64,000 nucleotides of DNA, from positions 868,001 to 932,000 of the forward strand of contig JACKHM010000002.1 in assembly GCA_020638995.1 (NCBI GenBank), given 5' to 3'. The stretch comes from Planctomycetaceae bacterium (GTDB taxonomy: Bacteria > Planctomycetota > Planctomycetia > Pirellulales > Pirellulaceae). Of this stretch, positions 17,660 through 25,527 are shown piece after piece. The notes under the pieces were generated by a model. The model was not told the DNA's origin and made no database searches. It worked only from the letters and a program-made list of their open reading frames with translations. How positions within the stretch are numbered: position 1 is the stretch's first letter; the number at the start of each line of letters is the position of its first letter. Made by a program: the position numbers and the translations under genes.

Positions 17660-18727
17660 TCAATTGGCCCACGCTAACGACGAAAGGGCTATTGCTGGTC
17701 CGAACAACTCGATCGGGTGACGATTGCGTTCAGCGATTGGCGATTCACGCGAGTCGAGCGACCATGACTCGACAGGCATCTCCACACGCTCGTTAAGATA
17801 ACCCGCCATATTGTTTACGGAGGCGCCACCGCCAAGTAGCACGACTTTTGTGGGTGCAATGCTACGTCGTTGGTGCGACAAGAAGTTCGTCGTCCTACAC
17901 AACTCATCAAGAAAGCGGTCAAGCGGTTCGCGAACGACTTCCTCAATTACCTCCTGCAAGTCGGTTCCGATTCCTCGCATACGATTCGGCAGCCCGTGGT
18001 CGCGCAACAACTTCTGCGCTTCGTCCGGGGTTACCGAGAGTGCTTTGCAGAGCGTCTCCGTAACCATTTGAAAACCGCAGTCACGCAACGTCCGGACGAA
18101 GAGCGGGCGACCACTCTTGATGCAACAGAGCGTCGCACGATGATGCCCCCAATCGACGGCGGCCACTGGGTTCGTCGCATTCGGCATGCTCAGCGAGAGG
18201 GCCCTGCCAATGGTCAGCGGCAGTCCGTCGAGAACCTGACCAACCAAGCCCGACTCACGCATGTCTTCTGCGACTCGCGTCGCCCAGGACGAGGCGATGG
18301 ACAGAACGATTGTGTTGTCTCCCGACGAAGCCTTTTCCGATGGCAATTCGACGGACCAGTAGTCAAACTCTTGGCCTCCCGTAGCCTCGCCAGTTCCCAT
18401 GTCGAGCAGTTTCAACACTGCGGCTCGCTGTTCTGATTCAGTACCCTCCCCGACGCTACACGTCCGCAGATCGCAAACCGACATCGGTAGTGTCACGGCA
18501 GCATCACGACCACGAAAGTCCCGCCCGAGCGAGAGTGCCGCTTGGATCTCCGCACTGGTTGGAACTCCCGTTGCTGCATCGCTGGTCTCGGGCCACGGTT
18601 CTTGACGCGGGATACTCAAGGCTTCGATAAGCTCGACACGCGAACCTCGCCGTTCCACTTGCGCCAGCTTCACGGTGTGAGTCCCGATATCGACCCCGAT
18701 CCAACCCTTCGTTCGAGAGAAGATCAT
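17660..18727 (-). CDS. pilM: type IV pilus assembly protein PilM
   Basis: The 355-residue protein has the actin-like ATPase fold of PilM: GVDIGTHTVKLAQVERRG is the phosphate-1 loop, AAVDWGHHRATLCCIKSGRP the phosphate-2 region, and KVVLLGGGASVNNMAGYLNE the adenosine motif. PilM forms a cytoplasmic ring that binds the N-terminus of PilN. The phosphate-2 loop has W-G-H-H where many members have D-I-G, so nucleotide handling may differ. Genes on both sides are one to three bases away, so it is tightly co-translated. Confidence 0.9.
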   Translation of the reverse strand: MIFSRTKGWIGVDIGTHTVKLAQVERRGSRVELIEALSIPRQEPWPETSDAATGVPTSAEIQAALSLGRDFRGRDAAVTLPMSVCDLRTCSVGEGTESEQRAAVLKLLDMGTGEATGGQEFDYWSVELPSEKASSGDNTIVLSIASSWATRVAEDMRESGLVGQVLDGLPLTIGRALSLSMPNATNPVAAVDWGHHRATLCCIKSGRPLFVRTLRDCGFQMVTETLCKALSVTPDEAQKLLRDHGLPNRMRGIGTDLQEVIEEVVREPLDRFLDELCRTTNFLSHQRRSIAPTKVVLLGGGASVNNMAGYLNERVEMPVESWSLDSRESPIAERNRHPIELFGPAIALSSLAWAN

Positions 18728-18729
18728 CG

Positions 18730-19026
18730 TTAGTGAGTCTCCCGCGGTGACTGTGGATCGCTTTTAAGAGAGAATTGAGTTGCCAGTTTCTCCATCCGTT
18801 CCAGCCTCGCATCTATTTTCTCAAGCGTTGCAGAGATGTCCTTCAGCAAGAGTTCCGAGCGTTGTGCCCCGCTTCTGAAGTGCGCAGGTTCGGGCTGACC
18901 GGGCCGTACTTCCGCTTGAACGGTTGCATCGTGCGTGCATTGTCCAGCGAGGTAACCGGCCGCCAGCAGAGCGGTGGCCAGGAATGCCTTTCCTGCGGAA
19001 ATTGCGTGAATCGTTCCTTGTGCCAT
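18730..19026 (-). CDS. small single-pass membrane protein in the pilus operon, unknown
   Basis: The start is the ATG at 19026, preceded by AAAGGA inside the end of the pilC/gspF gene. The 98-residue product has one N-terminal hydrophobic helix (AGKAFLATALLAAGYLAG) and a periplasmic part ending in a coiled-coil (LLLKDISATLEKIDARLERM). No family is recognised. It is placed between the platform protein and pilM, with overlaps on both sides, so it is very likely part of the machine or its regulation. Confidence 0.6.
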   Translation of the reverse strand: MAQGTIHAISAGKAFLATALLAAGYLAGQCTHDATVQAEVRPGQPEPAHFRSGAQRSELLLKDISATLEKIDARLERMEKLATQFSLKSDPQSPRETH

Positions 19027-19030
19027 GCCA

Positions 19031-20143
19031 TTATCCTTTCGCAACGGACGAGAGGTCGAACAAAGGCAGCATCACCGACATTACGATGATGGCGACGAGC
19101 AGGCCCATTACCACAGTGATCACGGGCTCGAGAAATGCGACGAACTCCTTTAACCTGGCCTCTCCCTCTTCTTCATAGTGCTGGCCGATCATGCGAGTCA
19201 CCATTCCGAGTGTCCCGGTCTTCTCGGCAGTCACGACCATTTCACCAGCCGAGCCCGGAATGAAGTCACTTGCGAGCAACGCCTTGGACAACCCGCGCCC
19301 GTTCATCACATCGTCTTCCAACTCGACAAATAGCTCCTTGTACAAAGAGTTCTTGACGGAAGATCGCGCCAATCGGAGGCTCTCAAGCAGCGGTACGCCG
19401 CTATCGATCATGATTCCCAACAGGCGGCACACTCGACCGATCAGGAGTGCACGGGTCACCTTTGAGATGACCGGCGCGTGCAGCGATAATCGGTCCCAAG
19501 CCACACGACCAGCCGCACTTCGTTTGTACGCGTACGCGCCGCCAACACAGCCAAACACCAACGGTCCCCACAACCACAGTCGTGTGCGCAGCTCCGAGGA
19601 GAGCGTAATGAGCATCTGCGTCACGGCGGGCAACGGCGCGTCGAAGTCAGCAAAGATTTCCGCAAACTTTGGTAAGACAAACAGGATCAGCGCGAGTAGC
19701 ACAATTCCGGAGACACTCGATAGCAGAATCGGATACGCGAGCATCGTGCGGACCGAATTCCTCAATCGCATATCATTGCGAAGCAGTTCAGCTAGTTGGC
19801 TCAATACGTCGGGCAATCGCCCTGAGGCTTCGCCCGCCGCGACACTCGCGACAAATGTTTCGTCGAACACATGTCGGTATTGAGCCATCGACTCGGAGAC
19901 CGATTTTCCACCCAACACGGCTTCGTGGACTTCTTCGAGAATGCTCCGAAGAAATGGGGAAGTGCACTGCCGGACCAGTGAGTCCAGGGCGGACGCAATG
20001 TCTACGCCTGCACGTGTCATAATAGCCATCTGCGATGTCATATCGACCAATTCGGCCGGCTTGACCCGCGGTCCAAACATCGGGCGTCTTTCGGTCACAA
20101 TATGACCGGCAAGCCTACCCGAATTGTTGATTCCAGCAACCAT
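19031..20143 (-). CDS. inner-membrane platform protein PilC/GspF
   Basis: The protein has the two T2SSF domains of the family. The first begins ELVDMTSQMAIMTRAGVDIA, with VAAGEASGRLPDVLSQLAEL; the second has RVCRLLGIMIDSGVPLLESL and VVTAEKTGTLGMVTRMIG. Three transmembrane helices sit at VSGIVLLALILFVLPKF, LWLWGPLVFGCVGGAYAY and VITVVMGLLVAIIVMSVML. It anchors the assembly ATPase at the membrane and helps insert pilins. The start at 20143 lies just after the ATPase stop with TAAGG upstream. Confidence 0.9.
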   Translation of the reverse strand: MVAGINNSGRLAGHIVTERRPMFGPRVKPAELVDMTSQMAIMTRAGVDIASALDSLVRQCTSPFLRSILEEVHEAVLGGKSVSESMAQYRHVFDETFVASVAAGEASGRLPDVLSQLAELLRNDMRLRNSVRTMLAYPILLSSVSGIVLLALILFVLPKFAEIFADFDAPLPAVTQMLITLSSELRTRLWLWGPLVFGCVGGAYAYKRSAAGRVAWDRLSLHAPVISKVTRALLIGRVCRLLGIMIDSGVPLLESLRLARSSVKNSLYKELFVELEDDVMNGRGLSKALLASDFIPGSAGEMVVTAEKTGTLGMVTRMIGQHYEEEGEARLKEFVAFLEPVITVVMGLLVAIIVMSVMLPLFDLSSVAKG

Positions 20144-20147
20144 AACC

Positions 20148-21935
20148 TTACTCAGCGAATGCAATTCGCATGACTTCATCGAGGCTTGTCATCTCTTGCT
20201 CGGCCATACGCAGGCCTTCATCCAGCAAAGTGCTTCCACCGTTTGCTCGAAACCATCTTCGCAACTCTTCGACGTTGGCGTTTGACGTGATCATCTCCCG
20301 TAGCTCGGGTTCTACGACAAGCACTTCGTAGATACCCAGACGCCCTTGAAACCCCGTGTCGTAGCAATCGCGACATCCCTCGCCTCGCGCGAATGACCGC
20401 CGCTTGTCGCCCTTGTAATGAATGGTCTCCAAAAAGTCCGCTGGTGGGTAATATGACGCGCGGCACTTCGGACAAATCGTTCGCACAAGTCGCTGTGCGA
20501 TGACTCCGATTACGGCAGCTGAGATCTTGAATGGTTCGAGGCCCATGTCCAAAAGACGTGTCACAGCGCCCGGAGCGTCGTTCGTGTGTAACGTGCTGAG
20601 CACAAGATGCCCTGTCAGCGCGGCTTGTACCGCAACTTGCGCCGTTTCACCGTCGCGAATTTCGCCCACCATGATGATGTCAGGATCTTGCCGCAAGATG
20701 GCGCGGAGGGCACTCGCAAAAGTAAGCTGCCGAGACTTTTCGGCTTGAACCTGATTGATCAACTCCAATTGATACTCGACGGGATCTTCGACGGTAATGA
20801 TATTCCGATGAACCGATTTGAGCAGTTCGAGTGCGGAATAAAGCGTCGTTGTCTTGCCGCTTCCGGTCGGACCGGTAACGAGCATCAAACCATGCGGTCT
20901 CGCGAGCAGCTTCTTGACCTTGCCCAAGGACTCTCTCGGCATTCCGAGTTTGTCCAAATTGAACGTGACACGACGTCTATCGAGAACCCGCAACACGACC
21001 TTTTCACCGAGCACGGTCGGCAGCGTCGAGATACGCAAGTCGACTTCCTTGCCCTCAACCGCAACTTGGCAGCGGCCATCTTGGGGAACGCGATGCTCCG
21101 CGATATCCATCTTCCCCATCACCTTGATTCGCGAGACGATGGCTGCATGAATGTCGCGACGGGGACGCAGAACTTCGATCAACTGACCATCAACGCGAAA
21201 ACGCACGATGGTATGCTTTCGCGTTGGTTCGATGTGAATGTCGCTCGCACCCTTTCGAAGCGACTGTAGAATCAGGTAGTTCACCAGGTTAATGACCGGG
21301 CTGCCATCAACCATCGACTCGACGGATGACAAATCGACATCGACCGACTCGTTCTGGAGTTCGACCGCCGACTCATCCATATCGGCGGTGACAGTGTCGA
21401 CCGCAAAGTCCTCTTCGTAGGCTCTCGCGATCATCCGTTGAATGTTGCTCGCAAAAGCAAAGACGGGACGGACTTTTAGCCCCGTGACTCTTTCCAACTC
21501 GTCCAGATGTTCGAGATTCTCAGGCTCCGGAAGCGCAACCGAGACGACTCCGCGCACCTTGAACATCGCTAGCGCCGTCAGCCGTTCGGCCACTTCGCGA
21601 GGAAGGACCCGAACCACGGCAGGATCGATCACGCCTTCGCGCAACTTGACGGAGGGAATTCCGAGTTGCCGGTGGATGAAGGGCAACATCTGGTCTTCGG
21701 TAATGACCCCCAACTCCAGAAGGATCTCGCCGAGCTTTTGCCCTTTCGAGGCCTGAAGCTTGAGTGCGTCTTCCAACTCGTCCCGCGTCAGTAGCTCAGC
21801 CTCGACGAGTTGCTCACCAAGCGGCATCCGCCGACGGTGACGTGACGTGCGTCCGCCTGATATTGACGTGGAGGCAAAACCGAGCGGCGTTGCCGCGGCC
21901 GCATCGGCAATCGGAGTGTCGGCGGCTGAATTCAT
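20148..21935 (-). CDS. type IV pilus / type II secretion assembly ATPase (PilB/GspE)
   Basis: The 595-residue ATPase has an N-terminal MshEN-type domain (LGEQLVEAELLTRDELEDAL, LGEILLELGVITEDQMLPF), then the AAA-like GspE core: Walker A GPTGSGKTTTLYS with K361, the Asp box ITVEDPVEY, Walker B DPDIIMVGEIRDGETA and the His box LSTLHTNDAPGAVTRL. Near the C-terminus two CxxC pairs (TICPKC and EGCRDC) form the zinc site typical of GspE/PilB. It powers pilin polymerisation. MshEN domains bind cyclic-di-GMP in some members, notable because an HD-GYP gene lies close by. It overlaps the STAS gene by four bases. Confidence 0.93.
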   Translation of the reverse strand: MNSAADTPIADAAAATPLGFASTSISGGRTSRHRRRMPLGEQLVEAELLTRDELEDALKLQASKGQKLGEILLELGVITEDQMLPFIHRQLGIPSVKLREGVIDPAVVRVLPREVAERLTALAMFKVRGVVSVALPEPENLEHLDELERVTGLKVRPVFAFASNIQRMIARAYEEDFAVDTVTADMDESAVELQNESVDVDLSSVESMVDGSPVINLVNYLILQSLRKGASDIHIEPTRKHTIVRFRVDGQLIEVLRPRRDIHAAIVSRIKVMGKMDIAEHRVPQDGRCQVAVEGKEVDLRISTLPTVLGEKVVLRVLDRRRVTFNLDKLGMPRESLGKVKKLLARPHGLMLVTGPTGSGKTTTLYSALELLKSVHRNIITVEDPVEYQLELINQVQAEKSRQLTFASALRAILRQDPDIIMVGEIRDGETAQVAVQAALTGHLVLSTLHTNDAPGAVTRLLDMGLEPFKISAAVIGVIAQRLVRTICPKCRASYYPPADFLETIHYKGDKRRSFARGEGCRDCYDTGFQGRLGIYEVLVVEPELREMITSNANVEELRRWFRANGGSTLLDEGLRMAEQEMTSLDEVMRIAFAE

Positions 21936-22267
21936 TGGATGAAGCTCCCGACAGCCTGACTGACTTCGGGAAACACTTCAAATTGCAAACCGACCCCGGT
22001 AACGGACAGGATGTCCTGGCACAGCGGATTTGCGCCGGCGAGTTTCAGCACCCCGGTCCTCTTTTGAAATCGGTCGCGCAACTCTAGCAAGCGTTCGAGC
22101 CCGGCGCTATCAATCAGCGGTGTGTTGCGTAGATCGAGTACTGCGTGGGGCTGCCCCTCTCTGAGACAATCTGCGAAAGCGCTGTCCAGCGAATCCAACG
22201 CGTCACCGCTAAGCGGGACAGAACCGCTGATAACGCTGATGGCACCTTGTTTGGCCTGCTTAAACAT
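21932..22267 (-). CDS. STAS-domain anti-sigma-antagonist-like protein
   Basis: The 111-residue protein is a lone STAS domain. The region AVLDLRNTPLIDSAGLERLL contains the conserved D-S-A-G, whose serine is the phosphorylation site in SpoIIAA-type proteins. The rest (KRTGVLKLAGANPLCQDILS, TGVGLQFEVF) fits the fold. Such proteins act as phosphorylation-controlled binding switches, classically on anti-sigma kinases. Here it lies between a histidine kinase and the pilus ATPase gene, sharing an ATGA overlap with the latter, so it may regulate the pilus machine. No anti-sigma kinase gene is in the window. Confidence 0.88.
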   Translation of the reverse strand: MFKQAKQGAISVISGSVPLSGDALDSLDSAFADCLREGQPHAVLDLRNTPLIDSAGLERLLELRDRFQKRTGVLKLAGANPLCQDILSVTGVGLQFEVFPEVSQAVGSFIQ

Positions 22268-22276
22268 CGCTCACTC

Positions 22277-24097
22277 TCATTCCAATGGCAAAGTCGCGAC
22301 GAATGTTGTGCCCTCGCCAAGCTTGCTCTGAACGGTCATGTCACCGCCGTGCAACTTGATGACTTCGTAAGCCATCGAAAGGCCCAACCCCGTCCCCGTG
22401 ATCGCTTGTACGGCGGGGTTGGCACTACGGAAGAACTTGTCGTAAATGTGAGGCAACTCTTGCTCCGAAATGCCCACGCCGGAATCTTCCACTTCGATTC
22501 GTAGCTCACGGTCGGTTATCTTTACCTCAAAGCGCACCTTGCCACCGTCCGGCGTGTACTTGGCAGCGTTGCCTAACAGGTTCACGAGCGCGACGTTGAC
22601 TTTATCTTTGTCGAGTCGCGTTTGCGGATACTTGGCCGGGAAGATCGTCTCGAATTCAAGGTCCTTCTTATCCATCTGCGGCTTGATCTTGCCGATGACT
22701 TCCTCAAACAAGCGTTGCAAATCGACGCCTTGCTTGTTCAACGTCAACGAACCGGCTTCCATGCTGCTGACGCTTAGCAAGTCGTCGATAAATCGGGCCA
22801 AGCGAGTGGCCTCGACATTGATCGTGTTACAGAATTCTTTTTGCGACTCGACGTCGAGCATGTCGTCCATCGATAGCGTTTCGGCATAGGCTTTGATGTT
22901 GGCCAAAGGTGTACGAAGCTCATGAGTGGCGTTATCAAGAAACTGGTCTCGCATTGCATCCGCCAGCTTTTGCTGCGTGATATCGCGCACGGTCCAAACA
23001 TGTCCGTTGCCATCAAGCCCCTCTGCAGTGCGAAGCGGCGCGCGGGCGATCCGAAGTATCTGTTTCGACTCGCCGCTACCGCGTTCCAATTCATCAACAA
23101 CATGTCGGGCGAACAAATCCGGATCGAATAACAGAGCACAGGTATCCGAATTTGGATCTAGCCCCATACACGTTTCAAGCTCCCTGCCAACCAGACTTTC
23201 GGCTTGCGCGTCGCCCGCGAACATCGCAGCCATCGCTTGATTGGCGAAAGTCATTTTTCCATCTTGGTCACACACAGCGATCCCATCTGTCAGGCTGTTA
23301 AGCACATCATCAGACTTTCCTTGTCGAAGCGACTGAACGGCTTGATTAATTCGCTGATCGAGACTGCCGTTCGTGCTTTCCTCGTGGAACCGCCCGACAA
23401 TCCGATTCCAGCCCAAGACGCTCGGTCCGCGTGACTTGATGGACTTCAACTCGACATCGGCCAGCGTCGGCGCCATGGCGGCTTGGCGAAGTTGCGAGTC
23501 GACGGCGGCCAGTGGATTTACAAGACGATGAAGTGTGAAGCCACCTAACGTGAGAAGCAGCAGCGGGCCACAAACGACAAAAGGTGCATACGGCGTAACG
23601 ATCCAAAACGTCTCGCCCAGCGACGGTTCTTGCCTCGCTACGATCAACCTGCCAGCGAGCTCTCCCACTTGAATCGGTGTACTGTATTCACAGATCTTCA
23701 CGCCGCCGCAGCAATGGCGGACGGCCTCGATATCCTCATGGCGAGTTGTGATTCCCCCATCGATTTGATGCGGTGAACCAACCTGTCGCCGGTCTGAGTG
23801 CGCGATATACAAATTGTCGCGTGCAACAAACGCACAGAACCGTAATGCTCGTTCGCGGGCGAATCTTCCCACCAACGATTGCAACTTCGCTTCGTCGCCA
23901 GTATCGGCTTCGATCGAAGTCAGCGTTGCGGCATAAGGAAGATAAGACAGCAGTTCGTCTTCGTCACGTTGAACAACGATCGCTTTCGTTACGATGACGG
24001 CACTACCGGCCAGCCAGCAAAACGCCACAAGAGAAAACAACAAGTAGTAGACAACTACCCGCCGCGGCAGTTCGACTTTGGCTGATCTTGCTAACAT
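22277..24097 (-). CDS. membrane sensor histidine kinase with PAS domain
   Basis: This 606-residue kinase has two transmembrane helices (about 14-38 and 170-192) enclosing a periplasmic sensor, then a PAS domain (about 258-360, LTDGIAVCDQDGKMTFANQA), a HisKA domain with the phosphorylated histidine H392 (DNATHELRTPLANIKAYAE), and an ATPase domain with LVNLLGNAAKYTPDGG, VEDSGVGISEQEL and GTGLGLSMAYEVIKLHGG. A Cys-Cys pair in the sensor (RHCCGGVKIC) could bind metal or sense redox state. It is followed after nine bases by the STAS gene and preceded by a receiver gene, its likely partner. Confidence 0.93.
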   Translation of the reverse strand: MLARSAKVELPRRVVVYYLLFSLVAFCWLAGSAVIVTKAIVVQRDEDELLSYLPYAATLTSIEADTGDEAKLQSLVGRFARERALRFCAFVARDNLYIAHSDRRQVGSPHQIDGGITTRHEDIEAVRHCCGGVKICEYSTPIQVGELAGRLIVARQEPSLGETFWIVTPYAPFVVCGPLLLLTLGGFTLHRLVNPLAAVDSQLRQAAMAPTLADVELKSIKSRGPSVLGWNRIVGRFHEESTNGSLDQRINQAVQSLRQGKSDDVLNSLTDGIAVCDQDGKMTFANQAMAAMFAGDAQAESLVGRELETCMGLDPNSDTCALLFDPDLFARHVVDELERGSGESKQILRIARAPLRTAEGLDGNGHVWTVRDITQQKLADAMRDQFLDNATHELRTPLANIKAYAETLSMDDMLDVESQKEFCNTINVEATRLARFIDDLLSVSSMEAGSLTLNKQGVDLQRLFEEVIGKIKPQMDKKDLEFETIFPAKYPQTRLDKDKVNVALVNLLGNAAKYTPDGGKVRFEVKITDRELRIEVEDSGVGISEQELPHIYDKFFRSANPAVQAITGTGLGLSMAYEVIKLHGGDMTVQSKLGEGTTFVATLPLE

Positions 24098-24123
24098 TCA
24101 CTCGCCTCACCCTTTGGCCTCCG

Positions 24124-24525
24124 CTACGGCGAAACGGGTTCGTTGACCGCTTCCAGCTGGTCTTCAACCGCTTTGACGATCTCTTTCGGACTGAATGGCT
24201 TGAGGAAGGTCGCGGCAATTCCCAACTCGGCCTTCAACCGCGGCAGCTCCAATTCCATACCCTTGGCCGTCAGCATAATGACGGGCAGCTCCTGGAATCC
24301 CGTGACTCCGCGTAGTCTTTCACAGAACTCAGTCCCTGTCATCTCTGGCATCTGTTGGTCGGTGATGACCAAGTCAAAAGCATCTTCCTGAACGGCGTCC
24401 CATGCGACTCGTCCATTGCAAGCAACGGTGACTTGGAACCCAGCCCGTTCGAGGTTGAAACGAACGACACTGGCAAGTGCCGCGTTATCCTCTACAACGA
24501 GTATGCGTCTGTCTGAGTTACTCAT
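24124..24525 (-). CDS. single-domain response regulator (CheY-like)
   Basis: The product is a stand-alone receiver of 133 residues: ILVVEDNAAL holds the acidic pair, DLVITDQQMPEMTG the phospho-acceptor aspartate, VIMLTAKG the switch threonine, and TFLKPFSPKEI the invariant lysine. All key residues are intact, in contrast to the regulator at 2.5 kb. With no output domain it must act by protein contact, as CheY or PilG/PilH-type proteins do. The ATG at 24525 has GAGG upstream; a longer frame from 24588 is unlikely. It is the first gene of the block that continues through the kinase and pilus genes. Confidence 0.9.
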   Translation of the reverse strand: MSNSDRRILVVEDNAALASVVRFNLERAGFQVTVACNGRVAWDAVQEDAFDLVITDQQMPEMTGTEFCERLRGVTGFQELPVIMLTAKGMELELPRLKAELGIAATFLKPFSPKEIVKAVEDQLEAVNEPVSP

Positions 24526-24712
24526 CTCCGCCCTCGTCAATGATCTGAATTTTTCGGACTTCTGGAGAACTACACGTGCAAGCCACAATCCTGTAACACT
24601 TCATCGGGCCGTCTTGACCCTCGACTTCGTCATTCCAGAAACAGTCGTTCTGATCCGGCCCTGACGTACGACCGTCAAAACCGGAACATTGTCACAGCGT
24701 CACCGCTGGACG

Positions 24713-25138
24713 TTACAGTTCGGAATACTTCGTGACCCCATCACCCATCAGCAAGTCCGAGTTGATAATGAAGTCACCGGTGGTGGGATCGTAAACCCAG
24801 CCCTGTGTACCACCGACCGTCAACGACGAACTCGTCTTGATGTCGGAACTGTTTAGCCCACCGACCGTGGCCTTTGGAAACTTCGTGCCGCGCAGAAAGG
24901 GCTTTAGCTTTGTTTGGATTGCGGCTGAGTTCGCCCCGTTCGGATAACCACCCGAAGCAGGTTGCGTTGCATACAACTCGAGAGCGTCTCGAATTGCGGA
25001 TAGCGTCGATGCAACACTCGAATCCGCCGCGTCACTCGAATTGTTGATTATCTTGGGAGCCGCGATAGCAGCCAAAATCCCGAGAATCAAGACGACCACT
25101 ACAAGTTCGACCAATGTGAAACCAGCTTTGCGCGACAT
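24713..25138 (-). CDS. type IV prepilin / pseudopilin-like protein
   Basis: The ATG at 25138, with an AGGAG upstream, gives a 141-residue protein with a five-residue basic leader and the prepilin peptidase site MSRKAG then FTLVELVVVVLILGILAAIA, including the conserved Glu at +5. The mature part is short and ends with GWVYDPTTGDFIINSDLLMG, resembling GspG-type pseudopilins. It lies 187 bases upstream of the response regulator gene on the same strand and is the best candidate for the fibre subunit assembled by the downstream machine. Confidence 0.9.
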   Translation of the reverse strand: MSRKAGFTLVELVVVVLILGILAAIAAPKIINNSSDAADSSVASTLSAIRDALELYATQPASGGYPNGANSAAIQTKLKPFLRGTKFPKATVGGLNSSDIKTSSSLTVGGTQGWVYDPTTGDFIINSDLLMGDGVTKYSEL

Positions 25139-25368
25139 AATATGGATACTCCTGTGCGTCTTGTCGGTCCCGAAACTCGGGAAGCTCTTACGATACCTTG
25201 GTTTAAGGAACTCCCGCCGCGAGGTGACGATTCGAGATTCCGAACAACCATAGGTTACGAACAAGCAGCGCAGGGGATTTCGGTTCATTTTTCTGCCAAC
25301 CGGGGCGATTCGGTCTCGGCTATCGCTAATTCATGGCCCCGAATTGACTGTCCTTCTTCCTGACCTAC

Positions 25369-25410
25369 CCTTTTTCTGACATGGCGTCCCCTTTTTCTGA
25401 CATGGCGTCC
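25369..25410. repeat. perfect 21-bp tandem duplication
   Basis: Two adjacent identical 21-base units occupy 25369-25389 and 25390-25410; each starts CCTTTTTCTGACATGG and ends CGTCC. They lie between the divergent prepilin and HD-GYP genes. They could be a double binding site or a recent slippage duplication. Confidence 0.85.
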
Positions 25411-25468
25411 GGGAAACATAGCGTTCGGGGAAAGATCACTGCGAGACTTCCTAGGTGATGTGGTCGCG

Positions 25469-25485
25469 AGGGGCAAATTGCCCCT
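25469..25485. promoter_or_regulatory. 17-bp palindrome upstream of the HD-GYP gene
   Basis: The sequence AGGGGCAA-A-TTGCCCCT is a perfect inverted repeat with a single central base, 43 bases before the HD-GYP start. Its place and symmetry suit an operator for a dimeric regulator; it could also be a chromosomal repeat. Confidence 0.4.
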
Positions 25486-25527
25486 TGGTATCGATGCCTA
25501 GTCGCTTTACATAAGAATTGAATCTTT

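Larger units (their letters stand above)
25139..25527. other. divergent regulatory region between prepilin and HD-GYP genes
   Basis: The 389-base gap holds both divergent promoters, a perfect 21-base tandem duplication (25369-25410) and a palindrome (25469-25485) inside a larger CTAGG/CCTAG inverted pair (25451-25455 and 25497-25501). No cyclic-di-GMP riboswitch consensus was found. Open frames here do not look like protein. Confidence 0.5.

Noticed and set aside
25139..25527. Possible cyclic-di-GMP riboswitch before the HD-GYP gene
   Set aside because: The conserved core of GEMM-type riboswitches was looked for and not found; the structure seen is a simple palindrome.
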